From the NCBI GenBank assembly GCA_018820665.1, contig JAHJNW010000086.1, positions 23,055 to 87,054 on the forward strand: a stretch of 64,000 bases of DNA, read 5' to 3'. A program made the position numbers and the translations under genes. Positions 42,371-50,552 of the stretch are shown here, one piece after another. Every line of letters begins with the position of its first letter. Position 1 is the stretch's first letter. Under the pieces are notes generated by a model. It was not told the DNA's origin, ran no database searches, and worked only from the letters and a program-made list of their open reading frames with translations. Source of the DNA: Alphaproteobacteria bacterium (GTDB lineage Bacteria; Pseudomonadota; Alphaproteobacteria; Caulobacterales; Caulobacteraceae).

Positions 42371-43072
42371 ATGGCCCGCCGTTCCTCAACCCCGCCCGGC
42401 GTCTCGGAGTTGGCGTTGCCCTTCACCGGGTTCTTGCCCCGCGAGACCGTCTCGCCGAACCACGACCACTGCGGATCACTCAGCGATACCGACTTGCTGG
42501 GTCGGCTTCTTCGCCACAACGGCGGCCTCGGGGCCGCCTACATCATCATCGACGAGTTCGGCTCAGCGGCGGCGGCAACGTCCGCCACCGTAGGCGACTT
42601 CACCCATCGAACCGGCCTCGACGCGGCGGTTCATCAGGATCTGCAGCTTGCCTCGGAGTTGGGCGCCCGAATGGCGCGGGCCGGGATCGAGGACCGTTGC
42701 GTCCTAAGCTCCTGGTCCGTCCTGAACGAATACCTGCGCGCGCGGCTGGCCCATGCCAAGATCGAGCAGTTCCGGGTTCTGTTCCTCGACAACAAGAACC
42801 GCCTGATCCGCGACGAGCTGCTGGGGGCGGGCACGATCAATCACGCGCCGGTCTACCCACGGGAGGTTATACGGCGCGCCTTGGAGCTTGGCTGCGCCGC
42901 GCTGATTCTGGTCCACAACCATCCCTCGGGCGATCCCACCCCGTCGCGGGCTGACATCGACATCACCAAGTCCCTCATCGAGATCGGCAAGCTCATGGGC
43001 ATCGCCGTCCATGACCACGTCATCGTAGCGAGCGAGAGCTGCGTCAGTTTCCGGTCCAAAGGCCTCATCTGA
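42371..43072 (+). CDS. radC: RadC-family JAMM/JAB domain protein
   Basis: 233 residues. JAMM metalloprotease-like domain with the zinc motif LVHNHPSGDPTPSRAD near residue 182 and FRVLFLDNKNRLIRDE and VYPREVIRRALELGCAALIL ahead of it. Residues 1-110 are the helical UPF0758-type N-terminal region. RadC proteins are regularly found on conjugative elements with anti-restriction genes; the substrate is not known. Ends at a terminator. Confidence 0.93.
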   Translation: MARRSSTPPGVSELALPFTGFLPRETVSPNHDHCGSLSDTDLLGRLLRHNGGLGAAYIIIDEFGSAAAATSATVGDFTHRTGLDAAVHQDLQLASELGARMARAGIEDRCVLSSWSVLNEYLRARLAHAKIEQFRVLFLDNKNRLIRDELLGAGTINHAPVYPREVIRRALELGCAALILVHNHPSGDPTPSRADIDITKSLIEIGKLMGIAVHDHVIVASESCVSFRSKGLI

Positions 43073-43074
43073 TC

Positions 43075-43097
43075 GAGGGGGCTTCGGCCCCCTTTTT
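43075..43097 (+). terminator. Rho-independent terminator after radC
   Basis: agggggc-ttcg-gccccct with TTTTT. The same hairpin closes the cassettes ending at 46409, 47298 and 48002. Confidence 0.9.
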
Positions 43098-43175
43098 GTG
43101 CGCGATCGGTCGGTGCGACGCCGACCGCGGCGCTTCGCGCGCGGTGACCCGGCGACGGACAGGGCAGGGACCGTT

Positions 43176-43303
43176 CCCGGGCTTGGCGACCAGCTGGCCT
43201 TCGGCCTCGCGGTCGCTTGCGCCTGGTCACGTCCGACAGGTGCGCCGGCGACGGCCTCGCTGCGCGCGCCGCTCCCTATGGGTCGCGACGACGGCCTGCC
43301 GGA
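43176..43303 (+). repeat. Module A repeat, copy 3
   Basis: Same 130-bp block, nearly identical to copies 4-7; preceded by the 'cgccgaccgc..gcgcgcggtgaccc' hairpin block. Confidence 0.75.
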
Positions 43304-43324
43304 ATGAAAGGGGGGCGACCGTCA

Positions 43325-43468
43325 TCTTGGCATCGTGACACGGGAGCCCGGAAGTCAACGGCTACGCCGTTCGCCCTCCGCGTCGGCCGAGTGGGCCGCC
43401 GCTCCGGTGACTGCCGAGCGCCACCCGTGGCCCGAGCCTCGGAAGCCGATCGTTGGGATCGGGATTCG
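43325..43468 (+). ncRNA. Structured leader (type B) of the PAPS-reductase-like gene
   Basis: gcatcgtgacacgggagccc, gtcaacggctacgccgttcg, gctccggtgactgccgagcg; the closing hairpin reads cgatcgttgggatcg. Confidence 0.55.
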
Positions 43469-43479
43469 AGGAGATCATC

Positions 43480-44529
43480 ATGACCAGTCCACTCATCGAG
43501 GCCATGGAGGCGTGGAAGGCCGAGGCCGCAGGCAATCAGCATTCCTTCTTCGAGGCCGATACCCCGGTGATGGTGGCATACGGCGGCGGCGTCGACAGCA
43601 CCGCGATGCTGATAGAGCTGATCGAGACCGGCATCCGCATCGACATTGTCCTGTTTGCTGACACAGGCAGCGAGAAGCCCACCACCTATGCCTTCATCGA
43701 ACTCTTCGCCAAATGGCTCGCTGATCGCGGCGTGACGCTAATCACCGTCCGCTATCAGCCCAAGAACTACAAAAACTTCCCTCCCTACCGCTCTCTCGAT
43801 GAGAACTGCCTGACCAACGGCACTTTGCCGTCGATCTCTTTCGGGTTCTCCAGCTGCTCCCAGAAGTGGAAGATCGAGCCTCAGAACAAATGGACCGAAC
43901 AGTGGGAGCCTGCCGTCACTGCCTGGGCGAACGGGGGCAAGGTCATCAAGCTGATTGGCTACGACTGCTCCCCAGCCGACGCCAAGCGCTACGCGCACCG
44001 CGAAGGCTATGTCGATCCCCGCTACGTCTACGGCTACCCGCTTCGCGTGCTGGGCTGGCATCGCTGCGATTGCGAAGAGCGGATCCGTCGTGCAGGCCTT
44101 CCCGTTCCCCCGAAGAGCGCCTGCTTCATGTGCGGCGCCATGAAGACGTGGGAGGTCCACACCCTGCCTGTCGAACAGCTGCGCAGGATCGTGTTGATGG
44201 AAGCCCGCGCCGCGCCCCGGCTTCAGAAGATCGAGGGGCTATGGCGCAACGGCGTCAAGGGGACTCGCGGCGGCGAGAAAAAGCCGGGCCGCATCACAGA
44301 CTATATCCGCGAACAGGGGCTTCTATCGTCGGAAGCGATCGACGAGATCACCGCGATGGCGCCGCAAGCCCTCGTCCGCTTCCAGGACGCAGAATCCGGC
44401 GTGCCTGTCACAGAGCGCGCCGACCTCGGCCAATGGCTAACCCTGTTCGACAAGCGTGACGCCGGCGTCTTCGACGTCTCTCCGTCATCTCGGCTGTTTG
44501 CCGAAACCCCTCATCCACAAGCGGCCTGA
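43480..44529 (+). CDS. PAPS-reductase-like PP-loop protein
   Basis: 349 residues from the ATG at 43480 (GAGGAGATC upstream). PP-loop VAYGGGVDSTAMLIEL near residues 32-47 (SGG-DS variant GGGVDS), then DIVLFADTGSEKPTTY and a later Cys set (SSCSQKWKIEP, CDCEERI, SACFMCGAMKTWEVH) able to hold a metal or FeS site. These belong to the adenylating PP-loop family that includes PAPS reductase and DndC-like proteins. The substrate is open; sulfur transfer to DNA or a nucleotide is possible. Single-gene cassette with its own leader. Confidence 0.82.
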   Translation: MTSPLIEAMEAWKAEAAGNQHSFFEADTPVMVAYGGGVDSTAMLIELIETGIRIDIVLFADTGSEKPTTYAFIELFAKWLADRGVTLITVRYQPKNYKNFPPYRSLDENCLTNGTLPSISFGFSSCSQKWKIEPQNKWTEQWEPAVTAWANGGKVIKLIGYDCSPADAKRYAHREGYVDPRYVYGYPLRVLGWHRCDCEERIRRAGLPVPPKSACFMCGAMKTWEVHTLPVEQLRRIVLMEARAAPRLQKIEGLWRNGVKGTRGGEKKPGRITDYIREQGLLSSEAIDEITAMAPQALVRFQDAESGVPVTERADLGQWLTLFDKRDAGVFDVSPSSRLFAETPHPQAA

Positions 44530-44591
44530 TCTCAGGCGCCGACCGCTGCCTGACGGCGCGGTGACCCGCGACGGATAGAACAGGGGGCGTT

Positions 44592-44719
44592 CCCGGGCTT
44601 GGCGACCAGCTGGCCTTCGGCCTCGCGGTCGCTTGCGCCTGGTCACGTCGGACAGGTGTGCCGGCGACGGCCTCGCTTCGCGCGCCGCTCCCTATGGGTC
44701 GCGACGACGGCCTGCCGGA
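44592..44719 (+). repeat. Module A repeat, copy 4
   Basis: Same 130-bp block as copy 3 with few changes. Confidence 0.75.
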
Positions 44720-44734
44720 ATGAAAAAGAAACGC

Positions 44735-44882
44735 GCACGTCTTGTTCGCATCGTTTCACAGGAGCCCGGAAGTCAACGGCTGCGCCGTTCGCCCTTCGCG
44801 TCGGCCGAGTGGGCCGCCGCTCCGGTGACTGCCGGGCGCCCACCTGTGCCCCGAAGCTCCATAGCCGGTCGCTGGGACCGGC
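44735..44882 (+). ncRNA. Structured leader (type B)
   Basis: gcatcgtttcacaggagccc, gtcaacggctgcgccgttcg, gctccggtgactgccgggcg, ccggtcgctgggaccggcc. Confidence 0.55.
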
Positions 44883-44899
44883 CAACGATGGAGACCACG

Positions 44900-45742
44900 A
44901 TGCAAGCGATCGAAGCCCTTCCCGAAGTCACCGCCCCTCCCGTCATCATCGCCGAGGCTCCCGCGGCCGAGTTGCCGCGCGACGAAATTGGCGACCGCCT
45001 GATCGCCGAAGGACTGGCTCACAACAGCTTCCTGCTGGATCTGAACCACGCCCTCACCGTCCCCCACGACTGGACCCTCCCGGCGCCGTGGAATCTCCCT
45101 TCTCGTCTGTTCCGCTTCCCAATCGAGGTCAGCGAGTATCAGGAGGGCGGGCGGCGGCTGGGCCTCATGCACCCGGCCCTGGTCGATCATCCCTTCGTCA
45201 AACATGTCTGCCAGGTCATGGGCATGGCCATCCCCGCCGGTGGCGCTCCGAACCCCTACGGCTACACCAAAACCGGCCTCGGCATGTGGTGGCACGCCGT
45301 CGATCTGATCTCGGCGGGTCGCTGGCAAGATGCCCTCGACACCCGCCAGTTCACGACTGACGCCCATCTCCTGCAGGCCGTGACCTTCTCGCTGAGCTGT
45401 GGTCGGGAGGACGGTGACGCCCTCACCCCCGCCGATGCCCGCCACATCTTCGATGTGCTGGGCGTTGCCTGTCCCGCCGATCCGAACGCCATCCTCTGCA
45501 GCTTCCCCCGGCCGGGCTCCGTTACGGCAGACGACAAGGTGGAGCGCTGGCCCGTGAACACGGGCTGCGACGCGCCGGGCGATACCGCGTGGGCCATCGT
45601 CATCGGACTTGAGACCGGATGGTTCGCCAAGGACCGCAGCGGCCACCTGCAGTGGACGCGCCTCGGCCGGGACCGACACCAAGCCGGACCGTCCGCCACC
45701 TTCATCGAACAATCGTCGGGGCAGGGGGCCTTCGCCTTCTGA
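44900..45742 (+). CDS. Hypothetical protein, leading-region cassette
   Basis: 280 residues. The second of two in-frame ATGs (44900) is chosen because GGAG lies 6 nt before it; 44888 is the alternative. Alpha-beta with NLPSRLFRFPIEVSEYQEGG and WWHAVDLISAGRWQDALDTR; C-terminus Gly-rich then aromatic (GQGAFAF). No family recognised. Confidence 0.65.
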   Translation: MQAIEALPEVTAPPVIIAEAPAAELPRDEIGDRLIAEGLAHNSFLLDLNHALTVPHDWTLPAPWNLPSRLFRFPIEVSEYQEGGRRLGLMHPALVDHPFVKHVCQVMGMAIPAGGAPNPYGYTKTGLGMWWHAVDLISAGRWQDALDTRQFTTDAHLLQAVTFSLSCGREDGDALTPADARHIFDVLGVACPADPNAILCSFPRPGSVTADDKVERWPVNTGCDAPGDTAWAIVIGLETGWFAKDRSGHLQWTRLGRDRHQAGPSATFIEQSSGQGAFAF

Positions 45743-45924
45743 CACCGACACCGATCCGACCTGTTGCCTGAGCGGGCGATGGGTCGGGCTACCGGGGCAC
45801 GACGGCGGCGGCCTGTGGCCGTCGCCGCGACTTCGGCTGTCCGCGTCCGGATCATCGTCAGCACACGCTGCGCCCTGACGGGCTTGCTGATCGTGTGCCC
45901 GCTAGTCGCGGGCACTTTCCCGCG

Positions 45925-46070
45925 CACGTCGTTTTCGCATCGTGTCACGGGAGCCCGGAAGTCAACGGCTTCGCCGTTCCCCTCCGCCGCGGCCGAGGCC
46001 GCGCCTCCGGTGACTGCCGAGCGCCACCCGTGCCCCGAAGCTTCATCGCCGGTCGCTGGGATCGGCTTCA
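45925..46070 (+). ncRNA. Structured leader (type B) without a canonical module A in front
   Basis: 'gcgcacgtcgttttcgcatc' and the following 40 bases are identical to the start of the 42030 leader. The preceding spacer 45743-45924 has a different block (ggcggcggcctgtggccgtc) where module A would be. Confidence 0.6.
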
Positions 46071-46082
46071 TGGAGAACAGTC

Positions 46083-46409
46083 ATGCAAACGATCGAACAA
46101 GTTCAAGCCGCCTGGGCCGCTCTGGACCGTCAGGCTCAAATCGAGGCCTGGGACGCCTTCACCCGCTCGATCGACTACGGAGATCAAGGTCATGATCCGT
46201 TCTACCTGGTCCTGCAGCCCATGTGGGATGCGGGCACCTTCCCCTTTGAGGACGAGTATATCCGGGACTCGATCGAGGAGCTGCAGCACACCAGCGCAGC
46301 GGACGAGTGGTTCGATGCCATGATCCTGGCCAACGATCCCAGCGACAACGCCTTCTGGGATCGCTTCGATCCGGCGGCGGCGGACGCCATGATGGGCTGC
46401 CCCTTCTAA
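46083..46409 (+). CDS. Hypothetical acidic protein
   Basis: 108 residues, GGAGAACAGTC before the ATG. N-terminal helix WAALDRQAQIEAWDAFTRSI resembles the minus-strand protein at 32758. Very acidic (FEDEYIRDSIEELQ, ANDPSDNAFWDRFD) and ends in MMGCPF. A DNA-mimic type inhibitor is conceivable, which is inference. Confidence 0.6.
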   Translation: MQTIEQVQAAWAALDRQAQIEAWDAFTRSIDYGDQGHDPFYLVLQPMWDAGTFPFEDEYIRDSIEELQHTSAADEWFDAMILANDPSDNAFWDRFDPAAADAMMGCPF

Positions 46410-46410
46410 T

Positions 46411-46434
46411 CGAGGGGGCTTCGGCCCCCTTTTT
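46411..46434 (+). terminator. Rho-independent terminator
   Basis: gagggggc-ttcg-gccccct with TTTTT, same as after radC. Confidence 0.9.
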
Positions 46435-46511
46435 GTGCGCGACCCACAAGCGGGGCGCCGACCGCAGCGCTGCGCGCGCGGTGACCCGGCGAAGGCGAGG
46501 GCGGGGGCGTT

Positions 46512-46639
46512 CCCGGGCTTGGCGACCGGCTGGCCTTCGGCCTCGCGGTCGCTTGCGCCTGGTCACGTCCGACAGGTGCGCCGGCGACGGCCTCGCTACG
46601 CGCGCCGCTCCCTATGGGTCGCGACGACGGCCTGCCGGA
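46512..46639 (+). repeat. Module A repeat, copy 5
   Basis: Same 130-bp block, gaccggctgg instead of gaccagctgg. Confidence 0.75.
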
Positions 46640-46654
46640 CTGAGAGAGAGCGCG

Positions 46655-46797
46655 CGCGTCTTCCCATCCTGTCACAGGAGCCCAGCCGTCAACGGCTTCG
46701 CCGTTTCCCTTCGATCGCGACCAAGGCCGCGCTCTCCGGTGACTGCCGGGCACCCACCTGTGCCCGTCTGGTTCATCGCGCCTCGCCCCGGGGCCGA
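46655..46797 (+). ncRNA. Structured leader (type B)
   Basis: catcctgtcacaggagccca, gtcaacggcttcgccgtttc, ctccggtgactgccgggcac. The final hairpin is replaced by cgcctcgccccggggccga. Confidence 0.55.
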
Positions 46798-46812
46798 CTA
46801 AAGGAGAACGCC

Positions 46813-47298
46813 ATGACCCAACGTCACATCGTCCGTGAGACCTACCAGTTCAGCACCGCCTTCCTCGCCGAGGCGCGTGAGCATTTCGGGCGTGCGTGGG
46901 ACAGCATCTATCCCGCTCATGCCGTCATTCGGCAGGTTCGCGTCTGGACCATCCTCGGTCCCCGTTGGGTCGATGCAGAAACTGTCTGCCAGACATGGCG
47001 GACGGCTGATGCGGGATTGACCGCTTACGCCGAAGACAAGGTCGCCACGGATCGCCGGTTCCGCTTCCGGCTCTGGTTGAACCGACCGGCCCTCGTGGAC
47101 GAGATGTGGGCACGGGCTCGCTACGCTACCCCGGCGTCGTTCCGGCACACCGTCGATGTCACCGCCAGCGTTCGAATTTATTGGGATCCCGCGCATCGGA
47201 CCTGGACCATTAGCCAAGTCCGCCGGGGGAACCATTCAATGCGCCTCGCCAGCAGCTTCGACAGCGCCTTCACGATCGCCGACGAGATGATCGTCTAG
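46813..47298 (+). CDS. Hypothetical protein, leading-region cassette
   Basis: 161 residues, AAAGGAGAAC before the ATG. Alpha-beta with RQVRVWTILGPRWVDAETVC and a beta-rich centre (TVDVTASVRIYWDPAHRTWT). No family recognised. Confidence 0.6.
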   Translation: MTQRHIVRETYQFSTAFLAEAREHFGRAWDSIYPAHAVIRQVRVWTILGPRWVDAETVCQTWRTADAGLTAYAEDKVATDRRFRFRLWLNRPALVDEMWARARYATPASFRHTVDVTASVRIYWDPAHRTWTISQVRRGNHSMRLASSFDSAFTIADEMIV

Positions 47299-47318
47299 GG
47301 GGCCTCGGCCCCCTTTTT
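47297..47318 (+). terminator. Rho-independent terminator
   Basis: agggggc-ctc-ggccccc with TTTTT, overlapping the stop codon. Confidence 0.85.
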
Positions 47319-47394
47319 CGCGCGCACAACGGGTGCGGCGCCGACCGCAGCGCTTCGCGCGCGGTAACCCGGCGACGGATAGGGCGGGGGCGCT

Positions 47395-47522
47395 CCCGGG
47401 CTTGGCGACCAGCTGGCCTTCGGCCTCGCGGTCGCTTGCGCCTGGTCACGTCCGACAAGTGCGCCGGCGACGGCCTCGCTGCGCGCGCCGCTCCCTATGG
47501 GTCGCGACGACGGCCTGCCGGA
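47395..47522 (+). repeat. Module A repeat, copy 6
   Basis: Same 130-bp block, almost identical to copies 3 and 7. Confidence 0.75.
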
Positions 47523-47539
47523 CTGAGAGAGAGCGCGCA

Positions 47540-47684
47540 CGTCTCCTCCGCATCGTGTCACGGGAGCCCGAAAGTCAACGGCTGCGCCGTTCCCCTGCGC
47601 GTCGGCCGAGGCCGCCGCTCCGGTGACTGCCGGGCGCCCACCCGTGCCCCGAGGCTCCATAGCCGGTCGCTGGGACCGGCCCCA
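47540..47684 (+). ncRNA. Structured leader (type B)
   Basis: gcatcgtgtcacgggagccc, gtcaacggctgcgccgttcc, gctccggtgactgccgggcg and ccggtcgctgggaccggcc before TGGAGATCC. Confidence 0.55.
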
Positions 47685-47696
47685 TGGAGATCCATC

Positions 47697-48002
47697 ATGT
47701 CCGAATCCGCCACGACCCAATCGGCCCCGGCCGGGCTCACGAGCACCGAACGGTACTACGGCCCCGGCGATGCGAACGGGCGCTACCTCGTCCTGGTCGT
47801 CGATGAGATCGTGGGCGAGGAAGAAGCCTACCGCACCTCGGATCTCGCGGTCGCCGCCGCCGAGTTTGACCGCTGCCAGGCGCAGCACCCCTATGTCACG
47901 GCGGTGTCGATCTACGACACCGTCGAGGCCGAGACCCGGAAGCTCTGGCAACGCGACCCGGACCTGACCCCGCAGACGGCCTTGGCTCGCTGTCCCTACT
48001 GA
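47697..48002 (+). CDS. Hypothetical protein, leading-region cassette
   Basis: 101 residues. Beta-rich N-half (YGPGDANGRYLVLVVDEIVG), helix DLAVAAAEFDRCQAQHP, ends ALARCPY. Unknown family. Last cassette before two orphan leader blocks. Confidence 0.6.
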   Translation: MSESATTQSAPAGLTSTERYYGPGDANGRYLVLVVDEIVGEEEAYRTSDLAVAAAEFDRCQAQHPYVTAVSIYDTVEAETRKLWQRDPDLTPQTALARCPY

Positions 48003-48006
48003 TCCC

Positions 48007-48028
48007 CGGGGGCTTCGGCCCCCTTTTT
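48007..48028 (+). terminator. Rho-independent terminator
   Basis: cgggggc-ttcg-gcccccttttt, same hairpin family. Confidence 0.85.
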
Positions 48029-48105
48029 GTGCGCGCTCCGTTGGTGTGGCGCCGACCGCTGCCTGACGGCGCGGTGACCCGGCGACGGACAGGGCAGGGG
48101 GCGCT

Positions 48106-48234
48106 CCCGGGCTTGGCGACCAGCTGGCCTTCGGCCTCGCGGTCGCTTGCGCCTGGTCACGTTCGACAAGTGCTGCCGGCGACGGCCTCGCTGCGCGCGC
48201 CGCTCCCTACGGGTCGCGACGACGGCCTGCCGGA
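48106..48234 (+). repeat. Module A repeat, copy 7 (orphan)
   Basis: Full block but not followed by a leader or gene; a truncated second copy follows. The spacer 48003-48708 (706 bp) has no gene. Confidence 0.75.
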
Positions 48235-48380
48235 TGGTCAGGTTGCGGGCGCTCTGGGCGGGCCGATCGCTGGCCTTCGGCCTCGCGATCATTACCGCCT
48301 GTCGCGTCAGCGTCTCAGCGGGGCGCCGACCGCAGCGCTTCGCGCGCGGTGACCCGGCGACGGATAGGGCAGGGTGCGCT

Positions 48381-48438
48381 CCCGGGCTTGGCGACCAGCT
48401 GGCCTTCGGCCTCGCGGTCGCTTGCGCCTGGTCGCGTC
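48381..48438 (+). repeat. Module A repeat, copy 8 (5' part only)
   Basis: 'cccgggcttggcgaccagct' through gcctggtcgcgtcgga, then the sequence diverges. Preceded by its own 'cgccgaccgcagcgcttcgc' block. Looks like the remains of a lost cassette. Confidence 0.7.
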
Positions 48439-48489
48439 GGATTACCTCTTTCCCCCTTGGGGGGCTCCGCCCCCGGTCGTCCCTCAAGG

Positions 48490-48660
48490 CGACCGCCAAG
48501 GCGGCTTAGGCGGCGGTGTCCCCGCCCTTCGGCTCCGCCTGCAGGGCGGGTGATCCCCCTCCGCCGCCACGACCTTGATCTCCTTCCTCCCCCGTCCGCG
48601 GTGCGGCTTTGCCGCCCACGCTTCGGAAAAGCGCGGGCGCCTTCCATCACGATTTCTGGC
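48490..48660 (+). repeat. Noncoding repeat type D
   Basis: gtgatccccctccg, 'gcggctttgccgcccacgct' and aaaagcgcgggcg in the order seen at 15960-16130. Here it is upstream of the 48709 operon. Confidence 0.5.
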
Positions 48661-48708
48661 CCAGTGCGAACCCTTCGCCCGCCGTGTCTGTGGCCGAAAG
48701 GAGTAGTC

Positions 48709-49092
48709 ATGACCCCGATCACATTGCGGGACCTGCCCCGCCGCCAGCGCGCGCGCATCTATGCCGTGGCGCTGGGTGAAACGTCCGCCGACTTCGCCCT
48801 GGCGGAAGCGCTGGCCGCGTCGGCCAAGACGGGCCTCGGCGCTGCTGACCGTCACCGCCTCGCCGGGGATGCTGTGCGATATGCGCTGGCCTGTCACGGC
48901 CTGCACGATACGACGGCGGCCCGCATTGCGGTCACCGCCCTGGCTCGCGGGGTGATCCCTCGGCCGCTTGCGGTCCTGCGGCAGGCGCGCCGGGAGCAGC
49001 GGCGGATCGAGCGGGCGACCCGGCCCCATCTCGCGCTTCGGCTGCTACTGTCCTCGCCCGCCGAGGCGGACCAGATGCGGGGGGCGATGTGA
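48709..49092 (+). CDS. Hypothetical helical protein
   Basis: 127 residues from the ATG at 48709 (GAAAGGAG). Helical and basic at the C-terminus (RQARREQRRIERATRPHLAL). First of four closely packed genes. Confidence 0.6.
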   Translation: MTPITLRDLPRRQRARIYAVALGETSADFALAEALAASAKTGLGAADRHRLAGDAVRYALACHGLHDTTAARIAVTALARGVIPRPLAVLRQARREQRRIERATRPHLALRLLLSSPAEADQMRGAM

Positions 49093-49391
49093 GCCCGGTT
49101 TCCGATTTGCCAGCGGGCTGGCTTTACCTCGAACAGCGCCGCGTCGTGGTCGATCCGAGCCGTGGGGTCGTGGCCACTGTCAACGGGACCACGGCCGATG
49201 GCGTGATGCTCGCTGGCGCCCAGCGGCTGTTCGCCGCTCTGGTCGCCCTGGAGCAATCCGCCGGCGCGGTCGCCGAGGATATCAGCTCGCGCAGGCTCGC
49301 CGTGGATCCGGCTTTGGTCGCGGCGTTGGGCGAGGCGCGTTGCGCCGCCGCCCAGGCCTTGCGGCTGGCTGGCGAACCGACGGAGCATTGA
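49089..49391 (+). CDS. Small hypothetical protein
   Basis: 100 residues from a GTG overlapping the previous stop (GTGA). GWLYLEQRRVVVDPSRGVVA then a helical half. No known family. Confidence 0.55.
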   Translation: MSPVSDLPAGWLYLEQRRVVVDPSRGVVATVNGTTADGVMLAGAQRLFAALVALEQSAGAVAEDISSRRLAVDPALVAALGEARCAAAQALRLAGEPTEH

Positions 49392-49393
49392 CG

Positions 49394-49714
49394 GTGTCGC
49401 AGCTCGCCCTGTTCACGGCTTCGGATGCGCCGCCTTCGGCGTCGCCCGAGGTCCGCTATCTCTTCCTTGCGCCCGTCCTTTACGTCTCCCCGGTCATGAC
49501 GATCGGGCGGCATGAGTGGGCCTATGTCATCTACGACGACCCGCATTGGGGGGTGCTGGCTGACTATGTCTGGCGCCGTTCCGGCGCGGAGTGGGCGCGG
49601 TCGCGGGCGTGGCCCAGCTACGACGGCGACCGGTCGGACGGCGGGCTTCCGCTGACCTGCCGCCGACTGTGGGAGCGTGAATCGGAAGCCCGCGCCGCGC
49701 ACGGTCTGGCCTAG
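49394..49714 (+). CDS. Small hypothetical protein
   Basis: 106 residues from a GTG 2 nt after the previous stop. Beta-rich (YLFLAPVLYVSPVMTIGRHE, EWAYVIYDDPHWGVLADYVW). Part of the 48.7-50.5 kb operon. Confidence 0.55.
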   Translation: MSQLALFTASDAPPSASPEVRYLFLAPVLYVSPVMTIGRHEWAYVIYDDPHWGVLADYVWRRSGAEWARSRAWPSYDGDRSDGGLPLTCRRLWERESEARAAHGLA

Positions 49715-49724
49715 GAGCGCCGTC

Positions 49725-50552
49725 ATGCAGTTCGTTCGCAAACAGCGCCACGGCCCCCGCGTCATCACCCCCCGCCAGTTGTCGGCCTATGAGCGCAGCT
49801 GTCGCGCGAAGCGCGAAAAGCTGCCCTTGCTGGCTCCGCTCATCGCGGAGGCTCAGCTTCCGGCCGAGGAGGAGATGGCCCGTCGTCAGGCGGGCGATAT
49901 CGTCTGGGAGCAGAGCGCGCGGGATGCTCATGCCGCCAAGTGGCGGGAGGTCCGGACACGGCTATTCGCCCTGCCGGACCATGCCCGCGCGGCGGTGCTG
50001 GCCCGGTACAATTCGAGCCGATGGTTTCCCCGCAATCCGGGGCTTCTGGCCTCTCTGATCTGGGACACGCTGAAGGGTGTCGCGGTGCCCGCATCCACCC
50101 TTGTCCCGATGCCTGCGGCGGAACGTCTCTCCGCCGTGGCCGCTCTCAATGATCGCGCACGCGCGGGGGACACCAACACCCGCTGCCGGCGGGCCTATTC
50201 CCCCGGGGCGATGGCCTTCCTTGCGCCGGGCTTCGTGCCCGATGAGGAATACGAACGGCCGCAGGTCTATCTACATGTCAGCCGGGGTCGCTGGTGTTTG
50301 CTCTGGGATGGCGTTGCCGACTTCGTCGGCTTCACTCACAACATCGATCCATCCGGCGAGCGCCGGTGCGGGGTGTTCTCGGCGCTGGGCACGCCCTTCC
50401 GGTTCGAGGTCTTCTATCTGAGCCACCAGGACGATGGCGACGCGGTCGCCCCGTGGAACAGTGACCTTTCGCGCCGCGTGGTCTGGGTCGGCTGCGCCGA
50501 TGAAATAGCGGACCTGTCGCAGGCGACTTTCGAGAGCGGATGGACGCCATAG
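49725..50552 (+). CDS. Hypothetical protein, last gene before the oriT region
   Basis: 275 residues from the ATG at 49725 (AGGAG upstream). N-terminal helical basic region (RQLSAYERSCRAKREKLPLL), central AVLARYNSSRWFPRNPGLLA, beta-rich C-terminus with YLHVSRGRWCLLWDGVADFV. Being next to oriT, it would be the first gene to enter the recipient. Function unknown. Confidence 0.6.
   Translation: MQFVRKQRHGPRVITPRQLSAYERSCRAKREKLPLLAPLIAEAQLPAEEEMARRQAGDIVWEQSARDAHAAKWREVRTRLFALPDHARAAVLARYNSSRWFPRNPGLLASLIWDTLKGVAVPASTLVPMPAAERLSAVAALNDRARAGDTNTRCRRAYSPGAMAFLAPGFVPDEEYERPQVYLHVSRGRWCLLWDGVADFVGFTHNIDPSGERRCGVFSALGTPFRFEVFYLSHQDDGDAVAPWNSDLSRRVVWVGCADEIADLSQATFESGWTP

Noticed and set aside
41886-48438. 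Integron-like attC cassette array
   Set aside because: There is no tyrosine integrase and no attC core sites (GTTRRRY); each cassette carries its own leader and terminator instead.
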